A program made the position numbers and the translations under genes. DNA of 44,614 bases, taken from contig CAZOKH010000020.1 in assembly GCA_964580315.1 (NCBI GenBank), positions 1 to 44,614 of the forward strand. Reading direction: 5' to 3'. Below, in pieces: positions 7,924 through 15,487 of this stretch. The notes under the pieces were generated by a model. The model saw only the letters and a list, made by a program, of their open reading frames with translations, was not told the DNA's origin and made no database searches. Source of the stretch: CAZOKH01 sp964580315. Its GTDB lineage: Bacteria > Chloroflexota > Anaerolineae > Anaerolineales > Anaerolineaceae. Within the stretch, counting starts at the first letter, position 1; each line of letters begins with the position of its first letter.

Positions 7924-8271
7924 ATGAATGAAGAATTGATTAAAGCTGTTGATGCACCCAGCAATCCGAATGTGCCCGAACTGCGCCCCGGTGATATTGT
8001 TAACGTTCACCTGAAGATTAAAGAAGGCGGCCGCGAGCGTGTTCAGGAATTTAAAGGCACCGTGCTTTTCACCCGCGGCAGCGGCGTGAGCGCTTCTTTC
8101 ACCGTGCGCCGTGTGGCCAGCAATGGCATTGGTGTGGAACGTACTTTCCTCACCCGCTCACCGCGCATTGAAAAAGTGGTAGTAGAACGTCACAGCAAAG
8201 TTCGCCGTGCACGCCTGTTCTACCTGCGCGAACGAACCGGTAAGAGCGCCCGCCTCAAACAAAAATTCTAA
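7924..8271 (+). CDS. rplS: 50S ribosomal protein L19
   Basis: 115 residues, the usual L19 length. The protein sits at the 30S-50S interface of the ribosome. Signature stretches are RPGDIVNVHLKIKEG, RVQEFKGTVLFTRGSG, SFTVRRVASNGIGVERTF, and the C-terminal KVRRARLFYLRERTGKSARL. ATG 7924 follows GAGGTTAGGA. It has its own promoter and is followed by a clear terminator, so it forms a single-gene unit. The common neighbours trmD and rimM are not here. Confidence 0.97.
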   Translation: MNEELIKAVDAPSNPNVPELRPGDIVNVHLKIKEGGRERVQEFKGTVLFTRGSGVSASFTVRRVASNGIGVERTFLTRSPRIEKVVVERHSKVRRARLFYLRERTGKSARLKQKF

Positions 8272-8303
8272 AACCAGGCGGTCGTTATCATTGACTTCTG
8301 AAG

Positions 8304-8337
8304 GGGTGCAACCTGCGCCGAGGTTGCGCCCTTTTTT
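8304..8337 (+). terminator. Intrinsic terminator after rplS
   Basis: GGGTGCAACCT pairs with AGGTTGCGCCC around a short loop and is followed by six Ts (8332-8337). Confidence 0.9.
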
Positions 8338-8359
8338 CTGTATATCCACGGAGTCGTCC

Positions 8360-9088
8360 ATGACCGGGGTAATCATTGGCGTCACCATCGAAAAATATAC
8401 CAACCAGGCTGGCACGCTGCGCTGGGCTGTCAATGAAGCCTACACGCGCGCCATTATTCAAGCGGGCGGCATCCCGCTGCTGCTTGCCAACGGCCTGCCG
8501 CGCCCGGCGCTGGATGATTTTTGCAGCCGGGTGGATGGGGTTTTGTTGACCGGCGGCGGCGATGTGGAAACCGCCCGCTACGGCGGAGAAGACCACCCCG
8601 CGGTTGGCCGCCCCGATCCGGCGCGTGACGATACTGAAATCACCCTGGCGCAAATTTGCGCTCAACAAAAAATTCCACTGCTGGGCATTTGCCGCGGGGC
8701 GCAGGTGCTCAACATTGCCCTGGGCGGCACGCTTTACGCCCACATTCCAGCCCAGTTTTCCGATTCCATCCGGCACGACTGTCACGCCCTCAACGATGCC
8801 CGCACCCATCTTGCCCACACGGTTCAAATTCAGCCGGGCAGTCGTTTGCACCAGGTGATTGGTGAAACCAGTTTACCGGTCAACAGCCTGCACCACCAGG
8901 GTTTGCAGCGGCCGGGGAACGGCTTGCAGCCGACAGCCTGGGCTCCCGACGGGCTGGTGGAAGCGGTAGAATTAGCAAATCATCCTTTCTTCATCGGCGT
9001 GCAATGGCATCCCGAATGTCTCACCGATCAGCCTGCCACGCAGGCTTTGTTTGCAGCATTTGTAAAAGCAGCGCAACCCAGGGAGTGA
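8360..9088 (+). CDS. Gamma-glutamyl-gamma-aminobutyrate hydrolase family protein (peptidase C26)
   Basis: 242 residues from ATG 8360 with a GGAG ribosome site; the open frame upstream runs through rplS and the terminator and is not used. The class-I glutamine amidotransferase fold is shown by LLTGGGD, the nucleophile elbow GICRGAQVLN (Cys111), NSLHHQ, and GVQWHPE (His217, Glu219), completing the Cys-His-Glu triad. Relatives such as PuuD hydrolyse gamma-glutamyl amides made during polyamine breakdown; others cleave gamma-glutamyl amino-acid conjugates. The substrate here is not determined by context: its neighbour is murI (3 bases away), and no putrescine pathway genes are nearby. Confidence 0.9.
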   Translation: MTGVIIGVTIEKYTNQAGTLRWAVNEAYTRAIIQAGGIPLLLANGLPRPALDDFCSRVDGVLLTGGGDVETARYGGEDHPAVGRPDPARDDTEITLAQICAQQKIPLLGICRGAQVLNIALGGTLYAHIPAQFSDSIRHDCHALNDARTHLAHTVQIQPGSRLHQVIGETSLPVNSLHHQGLQRPGNGLQPTAWAPDGLVEAVELANHPFFIGVQWHPECLTDQPATQALFAAFVKAAQPRE

Positions 9089-9091
9089 AAC

Positions 9092-9955
9092 ATGGTTTCC
9101 TCTGCACAGGCAGTCCCCATCGGCATATTTGATTCAGGCGTGGGCGGACTTTCCGTGCTGCCGGCCATCCGGCGCGAACTGCCCTGCCAGCCGCTGATCT
9201 ACCTGGCCGACCAGGCGCACGTGCCCTACGGGCCGCGCTCGCGCGGCGAAATCATTGCTTTTTCCACTGAAATCATCAAATTTTTACTTTCACAGGGCGC
9301 CGGGCTGATTGTGGTGGCGTGCAACACGGCCTCGGCAGCAGCCCTGCAGCATTTGCGCGCGGCTTTTCCGCACATCCCCTTTGTGGGCATGGTTCCCGCG
9401 GTAAAGGTGGCGGCGCTGCAAACCCGCAGCAAAACCATTGGCGTGCTGGCCACGCCCAACACCTTTGGCGGCGCGCTGTACCACGATGTGGTAGATCGTT
9501 TTGGCGAGGGCGTCACCATCCTGGAGGATACCTGCCCGGGATTGGTGGAAGAAATTGAGGCCGGTCATTTGAATGGGGAGCGCACGCGCCAAATCCTGAT
9601 GAATGCCCTGCTTCCCATGCTGGAACGCAATATCGATCAAGTGGTGCTGGGCTGCACGCATTACCCGTTTGTGAACCCCATGATACGCGAGATTTTAGAC
9701 ACTCAAATGCAGCCCGGACAGCCACAGGTCGAGATGATAGACGCAGCGCTGGGTGTGGCGCGGCAAACCGCCCGCCTGGCGGTGGAACACGGCCTTGCCT
9801 GCACAGGCAGCCAGCCCGGCAGTGTGCGCTATCAAACCAGCGGGCAGGCGCATGTGCTGCAAACCCTGCTGCCGCTGCTCACCGGTGAAAATCCCCCGGT
9901 TGAGCCGTTGACCTGGCAGGATGGAAAATTACACTCCACTGTTCAAACCGGCTGA
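9092..9955 (+). CDS. murI: Glutamate racemase
   Basis: 287 residues. The enzyme interconverts L- and D-glutamate in the cytoplasm to supply D-Glu for peptidoglycan. Signatures: IGIFDSGVGGLSVL at the N terminus, AHVPYGPRSRGEI, the first catalytic cysteine in VVACNTASA (Cys77) and the second in VLGCTHYPF (Cys188). ATG 9092 follows GGGAGTGAAAC. It starts 3 bases after the preceding hydrolase, so they are probably co-transcribed. Presence of murI implies that this lineage makes a D-Glu-containing wall. Confidence 0.96.
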   Translation: MVSSAQAVPIGIFDSGVGGLSVLPAIRRELPCQPLIYLADQAHVPYGPRSRGEIIAFSTEIIKFLLSQGAGLIVVACNTASAAALQHLRAAFPHIPFVGMVPAVKVAALQTRSKTIGVLATPNTFGGALYHDVVDRFGEGVTILEDTCPGLVEEIEAGHLNGERTRQILMNALLPMLERNIDQVVLGCTHYPFVNPMIREILDTQMQPGQPQVEMIDAALGVARQTARLAVEHGLACTGSQPGSVRYQTSGQAHVLQTLLPLLTGENPPVEPLTWQDGKLHSTVQTG

Positions 9956-10004
9956 ATGAGGATGCGCAAATGGTATACTTAATATATAACGAGGTGATTA
10001 GCCC

Positions 10005-10532
10005 ATGTCGCAAAAAGAAATAAACCTCAACCCGGTTTCTGTTTTAACAGTCGATGCCGTTGGGCAGCCGGGCAAACGCACCTTTTACCTGCAGGGCAGA
10101 AAAGATGAGCAAGTGGTGAGCTTGCTGGTTGAAAAAGTTCAAATTCAAACCCTGGCAGTGGGTGTCGAGCAATTTATCGGAGAATTGACCGCGCGTTTTC
10201 CAAACCTGCCCCCGGCTTCCGGCGAGTATGACGAAAACCGGATGCACATCGAAATGCCCGTTGATCCAGTATTCCGCGTTGCCGAACTGGGACTGGCATA
10301 CGAGCCGGAGACCGATCTGGCAATCTTAATTGCGCGCGAGATGACCGGCGAAGGCGAAAGCGAAGAAGATGCCAGCGTGGTGCGTTTCTGGTGCACGCGC
10401 TCGCAACTGCGCGCCCTGGGACGCTGGGGCCTGGAACTGGCCGGGCGCGGGCGCCCCATTTGCCCTTATTGCGGTGAACCGATGGACCCCGCTGGGCACC
10501 TGTGCCCCAAAAAGAACGGTCACCGGCATTAA
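10005..10532 (+). CDS. DUF3090 family protein
   Basis: 175 residues. Family features are the N-terminal KRTFYLQGRKDEQVVSLLVEK pattern and the C-terminal WCTRSQLRALGRWGLELAGR block followed by a small putative zinc knuckle, CPYCGEPMDP-GHLCPKKNGH. The family (DUF3090, also annotated TIGR03847) is common in actinobacteria and Chloroflexota; its function is unknown to me. Upstream is an AT-rich stretch with ATACTTAATATATAACGAGG, giving a plausible start region and a GAGGTGAT ribosome site. Two terminators follow, so it is the end of the local transcription unit. Confidence 0.85.
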   Translation: MSQKEINLNPVSVLTVDAVGQPGKRTFYLQGRKDEQVVSLLVEKVQIQTLAVGVEQFIGELTARFPNLPPASGEYDENRMHIEMPVDPVFRVAELGLAYEPETDLAILIAREMTGEGESEEDASVVRFWCTRSQLRALGRWGLELAGRGRPICPYCGEPMDPAGHLCPKKNGHRH

Positions 10533-10546
10533 AACCAGCGCTCCAT

Positions 10547-10564
10547 CCCTTCAGGAAGGGTTTT
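10547..10564 (+). terminator. Short terminator after the DUF3090 gene
   Basis: CCCTT (10547-10551), loop CAGG, AAGGG (10556-10560), then TTTT. Confidence 0.55.
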
Positions 10565-10596
10565 GGGGTGCAAAAACCAAATGAACTTGCAAAGTA

Positions 10597-10634
10597 GGGT
10601 GCGGTCTGTAAAACGACCGCACCCTGCATTTTTT
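10597..10634 (+). terminator. GGGTGCGGTC hairpin with T-run
   Basis: GGGTGCGGTC (10597-10606) pairs perfectly with GACCGCACCC (10615-10624), followed by six Ts at 10629-10634. A closely similar hairpin occurs at 41498-41526, so this is also a member of a repeated hairpin family. Confidence 0.75.
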
Positions 10635-10640
10635 CTGGGC

Positions 10641-10794
10641 GGCATGCTCGCGCGCTTGCAGGAGAAGAAAGAAGTGCTGCTGTTGGGTTGGAGCGTGCCC
10701 ATGCCCATCCCGGTGCGCTCGCTGCATTATGACGAGACTTTCTGGGATGGTTTGCTGGGCAAAGAAAACAAGCCGCAAAAGACGGATGCGATGC
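10641..10794 (+). pseudogene. Remnant of a herA-like ATPase 3' end
   Basis: Translated from 10641, the sequence gives about 51 residues that match the C terminus of the HerA ATPase encoded at 22185-23891 almost throughout: LLLGW-VPMPIPVRSL-YDETFW-GLLGK-NKP. Nothing before GMLARLQEK has a match or a start signal. The fragment begins directly after a terminator, and the match ends at K-TDA, after which the frame runs into repeat sequence without a natural C terminus. It is a gene fragment, probably left when a second herA copy was lost, or carried there by a partial duplication. It is oriented opposite to the intact gene. Confidence 0.85.
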
Positions 10795-10813
10795 AAAAAA
10801 CACCCCCACCCGG

Positions 10814-10916
10814 CCTCCCCCAAAATCCAAAAGCAGGATTTTGAGGGAGGAGACATTCCGTTGCGGTGATTGACGGTATGTTGCTTTTTTAAGGTGTTGG
10901 TGTGCCTGGGCACACC
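10814..10916. repeat. Two palindromic hairpins in the gap before the RpiR gene
   Basis: CCTCCCCCAAAATCC (10814-10828) pairs with GGATTTTGAGGGAGG (10836-10850) with one mismatch. GGTGTGCC (10899-10906) pairs with GGCACACC (10909-10916) and resembles the dispersed GGTGCGC element. Apart from these, the herA remnant and a TTCGTGTATTTCGTGTTTTTCG low-complexity stretch (about 10999-11020), nothing coding was seen between 10533 and 11141. Confidence 0.6.
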
Positions 10917-11043
10917 GATATGATGAACCACATTGTATCTTTTAAGGGTGTTTCCGATTTATAGGGACCATAACAGGTCACACCTCATTTTTTTCTTTTC
11001 GTGTATTTCGTGTTTTTCGTTGTCATAAAAAATCCAAAACAGA

Positions 11044-11071
11044 TTGACTTTTGTCAAAACGTCATTATAAT
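11044..11071 (+). promoter_or_regulatory. Promoter of the rpiR-mtnA-phosphorylase operon, with overlapping palindrome
   Basis: TTGACT (11044-11049), a 16-base spacer and TATAAT (11066-11071). The -35 box lies inside a perfect inverted repeat, TTGAC-TTTT-GTCAA (11044-11057), a possible operator. Downstream are two related AT-rich blocks, AAATTTAACTTC (from 11074) and AAATTAAACTTC (from 11105), which could also bind the RpiR protein. Confidence 0.7.
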
Positions 11072-11141
11072 GAAATTTAACTTCACGTAATAATTCTGGC
11101 GATAAAATTAAACTTCAAAAAATCGACAGGAAACCGTCTTG

Positions 11142-12011
11142 ATGGAGAAAAACTCCCTGCCCCACGGGGCAAAAGCCAGTATTCGTCACTATTACAACAG
11201 CCTGTCGCCCACCGAAAAGCTGGTGGCCGACTATGTGCTAGCGAACGCTGAAATGGTGGTGTACCAGCCGCTGGAAAAAGTGGCTGAAGCCGCGCACGTC
11301 AGCGATGCTACGGTGCTGCGCTTTGCCCGCTCGGTGGGGTTCTCCGGCTTTCCCGAATTGAAAATGGGACTGCTGGTTGATTTTGTCGCCCCGGTCAAAA
11401 CCATTTCGCTGGAAATTGACTCGGAAGACGACGCCGGGATGATTGTGCAAAAGGTGTTCGAACAAAACAGCCTGGTTTTGCAAGAAATCATCCCGCTCAT
11501 CGAGCAGGAGTCCTTTCAGAATGCAGTCAACCTGCTGGCAAATGCACGCAACACATACCTGTTTGCCATCGGCACATCGGTGCCGTTAATCTTTTCGTTT
11601 CACAACCTGCTCATTCGCCTGGGGCTGAAAGTCTCATTAATCACCGATCCTTACACCCAGATCTTGCAGGCAGCCGTGCTGGATGAAAAGGATTTGGTAG
11701 TGATCATCAGCCGCTCGGGTGTGCCGCTGACCCATCCCATTCTCTACCGGGCAGCCAAACGCAGCGGCGCACAAATTTTGTGCATCACCACCGATCCCAA
11801 GAAACCCTATGCCAAATACACCGATCATATCTTGCTGATCCCCTCATCGGAAAGCATCAACGTCTCCCCCCCCACATCGCCTGTATTGATGGTTGTGTTT
11901 GAAGCGCTTTACACTGCCCTGCTGCTGCGTTTTCGCCAACGGGCAATTGAATTTCAAAACCGCATTTCAGAAGCATTAATGGAAACCCTGACAGAAGATA
12001 AAAATATTTAG
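11142..12011 (+). CDS. MurR/RpiR family transcriptional regulator
   Basis: 289 residues from ATG 11142 (TTG at 11139 also in frame); AGGAAA lies about 10 bases upstream. The N-terminal helix-turn-helix domain is seen in LSPTEKLVADYVLANAE and VSDATVLRFARSVGFSGF, and the C-terminal SIS sugar-phosphate-binding domain in YLFAIGTSVPLIF and DLVVIISRSGVPL. RpiR proteins sense phosphorylated sugars. The next gene, 13 bases downstream, is a sugar-phosphate isomerase (mtnA), then a nucleoside phosphorylase that releases a sugar-1-phosphate. The likely ligand is therefore a (methylthio)ribose-phosphate; this is inference. It may autoregulate through the palindrome over its -35 box and may also control the downstream transport operon. 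Confidence 0.92.
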   Translation: MEKNSLPHGAKASIRHYYNSLSPTEKLVADYVLANAEMVVYQPLEKVAEAAHVSDATVLRFARSVGFSGFPELKMGLLVDFVAPVKTISLEIDSEDDAGMIVQKVFEQNSLVLQEIIPLIEQESFQNAVNLLANARNTYLFAIGTSVPLIFSFHNLLIRLGLKVSLITDPYTQILQAAVLDEKDLVVIISRSGVPLTHPILYRAAKRSGAQILCITTDPKKPYAKYTDHILLIPSSESINVSPPTSPVLMVVFEALYTALLLRFRQRAIEFQNRISEALMETLTEDKNI

Positions 12012-12024
12012 GATGAGGAATAAA

Positions 12025-13074
12025 ATGAGAACTGTTTACTGGGAAAATGAGAGCATCATGCTGGTCGATCAAACCGCGCTGCCGGGCCGCTATGAGCAGA
12101 TTAAAGTAACCACCATCGATCGCCTGGCGCGCGCCATTTACCTGTTGGAGGTGCGCGGCGCGCCCGCCATTGGCGTTTCGGCGGCCTTCGGACTGGCGCT
12201 GGCTGCACGGCAATCCAAAGCTAAAGACGCAGCCAGCCTGATGGCCGATATTCAAAGCGCGCACGATGTGCTGGCGAAAACCCGCCCCACCGCCACCAAC
12301 CTGTTCTGGGCGTTGGGACGCATGATGAAATTTGCCCGACAACACCTGGCTGACTGGCAAAACTTGCCGCAGTTAATGTTGAACGAAGCCCAGCGCATGG
12401 CTGACGAAGATGTTTCCATCAACGAACGCATGGCGCGCTACGGCGCCGAGTTGATCGCAGATGGCGCGGTGATTATGACCCACTGCAATTGCGGCCCGCT
12501 GTGCGCGGTAGATATCGGCACGGCCATGGGGCCGGTTATTTACGCCCACAACCAGGGTAAGCGGGTGCACGTTTACACCGACGAAACCCGCCCGCTGCTG
12601 CAAGGCGCGCGCCTCAACGCCTGGGAACTGGCCAATGCCGGCGTGCCCTACACGCTGATCACCGACAACACGGCCGCCTGGATTATGCAGACCCGCAAGA
12701 AGATTGACATGGTGATGATCGGCGTGGACCGCGTGGCTGCCAACGGCGACACCGCCGCCAAAATCGGCGTGTACGGGCTGGCCGTGCTGGCCAAACACCA
12801 CGGCATTCCCTTCTATTCCGTTTCGCCGCTTTCCACCATCGATATGACCCTGAAAACTGGCACAGAAATTCCCATCGAAACCCGCGACCCGGACGAGGTG
12901 CGCAAAGTGATGGGCAACTACATCACCATGCCCGACGCCAACGTGGAAAATTACGCTTTCGATGTAACCCCGCATGAATTGATCGCCGGCGTTGTCACCG
13001 AGTTTGGCGTGTGCCGGCCGCCCTATGAAGAAAGCTTTAAACAGATGTTTGCCCTGCAGGAGCAGCAGGCATGA
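12025..13074 (+). CDS. mtnA: S-methyl-5-thioribose-1-phosphate isomerase
   Basis: 349 residues from ATG 12025, chosen over ATG 12013 because GAGGAA lies correctly before it. The enzyme turns 5-methylthioribose-1-phosphate into methylthioribulose-1-phosphate in methionine salvage. Diagnostic stretches: EVRGAPAIGVSAAFGLA, the catalytic-cysteine region MTHCNCGPLCAVDIGTAMG, the acid residue in IGVDRVAANGDTAAKIGVY, and IPFYSVSPLSTID. The cysteine block is somewhat unusual (NCGPLC rather than the common N-G-LAT form). A ribose-phosphate isomerase role in a related branch cannot be excluded. The stop overlaps the phosphorylase start as ATGA, tying the two steps together. Confidence 0.88.
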   Translation: MRTVYWENESIMLVDQTALPGRYEQIKVTTIDRLARAIYLLEVRGAPAIGVSAAFGLALAARQSKAKDAASLMADIQSAHDVLAKTRPTATNLFWALGRMMKFARQHLADWQNLPQLMLNEAQRMADEDVSINERMARYGAELIADGAVIMTHCNCGPLCAVDIGTAMGPVIYAHNQGKRVHVYTDETRPLLQGARLNAWELANAGVPYTLITDNTAAWIMQTRKKIDMVMIGVDRVAANGDTAAKIGVYGLAVLAKHHGIPFYSVSPLSTIDMTLKTGTEIPIETRDPDEVRKVMGNYITMPDANVENYAFDVTPHELIAGVVTEFGVCRPPYEESFKQMFALQEQQA

Positions 13075-13862
13075 ACGGCGAAACCATTCCCACCGGGTTC
13101 ATCACCGGCACCGGATTTTATGAACTGCCGGGCAGCCAAAAGCTGGACAAACAGGTGGTGGATACCCCCTTCGGCAGCGTGGAAATTGAAATTGTCAATT
13201 TCTTCGGACAAAAAATTGCCTTCATCCCGCGCCACGGCAAAAAGCACACCATTCCCCCGCGCGACATCAACCACCGCGCCAACATCTACGGTTTAAAAAG
13301 CCTGGGCGTGCGGCGCATCCTGGCCACCAGCGTCAGCGGTTCGCTTAACCTGGAGTGGGGTCCGGGCACATTCGTGCTGCTGGCGCAGTTCCTCAACTTT
13401 TCCTACGGTCGCCCCGACTCGTTTTACCCGCTGGACGGCAAGCTGGCGCATGTCGATATGACCGATCCCTACTGCCTCACCCTGCGCCGCCAGCTCAAAG
13501 CCGCCGCTGAAAGCATCCAGTTTCCCTTGAAAGACGGCGCCACCTATGCCTGTTTCAACGGACCGCGCTACGAAACGCGCGCCGAAATTGAGATGGTCAA
13601 GCGGGCTGGCGGTCACCTGGTGGGGCACACCAATTACCCTGAAATGGTGCTGGCGCGCGAGATGGAAATTTGCTATGCCAGCGTGGGCATCGTCAGCAAC
13701 TATGCAGCGGGCATCAACCCGCGCGTCACATCCACCGAAGTAACCGAAGCGCTGGCCGGTTTACAGGACAAAATGGCCGCCCTGTTCAGCGCGTTCTTGC
13801 AGCAACACCCGGTTGTGGATGATTGCGCCTGTCAGCATGTGCTGACGGATGCCTGTTTATGA
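13071..13862 (+). CDS. Methylthiopurine / purine nucleoside phosphorylase (MTAP/MTIP family)
   Basis: 263 residues with the MTAP-type core: TGTGFYELPG (phosphate loop), PRHGKKHTIPP with the Arg-His pair, HRANIYGLKSLGV, SGSL, GPRYETRAE and YPEMVLAREMEICYA. In adenine-specific MTA phosphorylases the base-binding segment reads TDYD; here it is SNYAAG, the Asn type found in 6-oxopurine enzymes such as methylthioinosine phosphorylase and PNP. The MT before T-PE is also changed to HT. Methylthioinosine is therefore a better-supported substrate than MTA, which fits the deaminase gene 250 bases downstream. Product would be methylthioribose-1-phosphate for MtnA. The specificity call is inferred from residues, not proven. 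Confidence 0.85.
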   Translation: MNGETIPTGFITGTGFYELPGSQKLDKQVVDTPFGSVEIEIVNFFGQKIAFIPRHGKKHTIPPRDINHRANIYGLKSLGVRRILATSVSGSLNLEWGPGTFVLLAQFLNFSYGRPDSFYPLDGKLAHVDMTDPYCLTLRRQLKAAAESIQFPLKDGATYACFNGPRYETRAEIEMVKRAGGHLVGHTNYPEMVLAREMEICYASVGIVSNYAAGINPRVTSTEVTEALAGLQDKMAALFSAFLQQHPVVDDCACQHVLTDACL

Positions 13863-14118
13863 AAAGGTTATCCAGTTCATTACCCCGTATCGTTTAATCC
13901 CATTTGTCGTTAAGAAAGTTAAACAGAGGTTTAATGGCCGCAATAACCGATAAGCGAAAAATCCAGAACACCCCTTGAAAGGGGTAGCCCCTGCCCGTTC
14001 GGGTCGGCCTTCGTGTCGACCCGAACAATGGGCGGCGCTATTCTATATAATGTAATCACAAGTTTATTCTTGGTTTTATCGTTTTCAGAAGATTCAGCGC
14101 GAAGAGGAGGTTGTGAGC
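13863..14118 (+). other. Structured intergenic region before the deaminase gene
   Basis: No gene. Contains a CCCCTTGAAAGGGG hairpin (13973-13986) and a perfect 10-bp stem, GTTCGGGTCG (13997-14006) with CGACCCGAAC (14017-14026), without a T-run. A TATAAT box (14046-14051) is a plausible -10 for the deaminase/transport operon, though the -35 is weak. The hairpins may terminate or insulate transcripts from the mtnA operon. Confidence 0.5.
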
Positions 14119-15441
14119 ATGTATGATTTACTCATCAAAGATGCCACCCTGCTGGTGATGGACCCGGCTTACACGGTTCACACCCATTATGATATAGCGC
14201 TGCAGGGAAAAAAGATTGCCGCGCTGGCCCCCACCGGAACACTGGGAGATGCCCGCAAGACAGTTGACGCTTCTGGCCAGATTGCCCTGCCGGGGCTGGT
14301 CAACACGCACACGCACATTCCCATGTCTTATTTCAAAGGCACAGCTTCAGCCATGGAGTTGTTTAAATGGCTGGCGTGGGGCTGGTTCTACATTCAACGC
14401 ATGAACCTGGAAGACATCTACTGGGCTTCCAGGCTGGCCTGCCTGGAGATGACCCGCGCCGGCGTCACCACCTTCTGCGACCAGTATTTCTATGTCGATC
14501 ACATTGCCAGGGCAATTGAAGAGAGCGGATTGCGCGCCTGCGTTTCCGAAGCCATCATGGAACCCGCCCCGGGCATGGATGCGCGCATGCCGGTGGATGA
14601 GCAAATTGCCTATGCCCGCAATGTGTACCGCGAATGGAACGGCAAAGCCGACGGGCGCATCCAGGTCTTTTTTGCACCGCATTCGCTGTATGCTTGCAGC
14701 CCGGCAACTGTCGAAAAAATCCTCAACCTGGCCAGTGAAAATCACACCCGCCTGCACATCCACCTCTCTGAAACGCGCAAAGAAGTGGATGATTCGATTA
14801 AAACCTGGGGCATGTCGCCGCCCGAGCGTATGCAGCAGCTTGGCGCGCTCGACTACCCGGTGATTGCCGCCCACTGCGTGCATCTCAGCGAGAAAGACAT
14901 TGAAATACTCGACCGGCCCACTTTTGGCGTGGCGCACAACCCGGCCAGCAACCTCAAACTGCAAAGCGGCCGGGCGCCCATTGAAAAACTGGTCAACCGC
15001 CGCATGGCGGTGGGCATTGGCTCAGACGGCAACGGCAGCAACGACACCATTGATATCCTTAAGGATGTGTATCTCACCACCATTTTGCATCCCTGGACGG
15101 AAAAACAGCAGCCCGCCCACACCGCCCTGGCAATGGCCACCCGCGAGGGCGCGCGCGCCCTGGGCATGGAAAAAGCCATCGGCACATTGGAAGTTGGCAA
15201 ACAAGCCGATATCATCCTGGTTAAACCCGACCAGGCGCGCATGATTCCCGTTCACGAACCCCACTATTCCCTGGCGCTCACCAGCAACGGCAGCGATGTA
15301 ACCGCCACCATTGTGGATGGGCAGGTATTAATGGAGAATAAACAGATTTTGATTATGAATGAAAAGGAGGTGCTGCAAGAGGCTGTTGAACGGGCCGGGC
15401 GCATTTTTGCCGAGCCGTTCACCCCCAAAGGATTTGATTAA
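14119..15441 (+). CDS. mtaD: 5-methylthioadenosine/S-adenosylhomocysteine deaminase-type amidohydrolase
   Basis: 440 residues from ATG 14119, which has AGAGGAGG 8 bases upstream (GTG 14113 is too close to it). Amidohydrolase metal site: NTHTHIPMS (HxH), HLSETRKEVDD (His plus Glu), AAHCVHLSEKD (His) and GSDGNGSND (Asp). The GTLEVGKQADIILV tail is typical of the ATZ/TRZ-MTA deaminase group. These enzymes release ammonia from the adenine ring of MTA, SAH or related nucleosides in the cytoplasm. Placement between a methylthiopurine phosphorylase and a nucleoside importer supports a nucleoside substrate. Other deaminases of the group (guanine or drug-type) are less likely. It probably heads the operon that runs to 21684. 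Confidence 0.88.
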   Translation: MYDLLIKDATLLVMDPAYTVHTHYDIALQGKKIAALAPTGTLGDARKTVDASGQIALPGLVNTHTHIPMSYFKGTASAMELFKWLAWGWFYIQRMNLEDIYWASRLACLEMTRAGVTTFCDQYFYVDHIARAIEESGLRACVSEAIMEPAPGMDARMPVDEQIAYARNVYREWNGKADGRIQVFFAPHSLYACSPATVEKILNLASENHTRLHIHLSETRKEVDDSIKTWGMSPPERMQQLGALDYPVIAAHCVHLSEKDIEILDRPTFGVAHNPASNLKLQSGRAPIEKLVNRRMAVGIGSDGNGSNDTIDILKDVYLTTILHPWTEKQQPAHTALAMATREGARALGMEKAIGTLEVGKQADIILVKPDQARMIPVHEPHYSLALTSNGSDVTATIVDGQVLMENKQILIMNEKEVLQEAVERAGRIFAEPFTPKGFD

Positions 15442-15487
15442 CCGTTCGTTTATTTGTCGTCAAAAGGTTTAGATAAGGAGATGAAAG

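Noticed and set aside
13863..14118. Purine or SAM riboswitch before the deaminase gene
   Set aside because: I could not match either consensus; only simple hairpins are visible, one of which lies upstream of the likely promoter.
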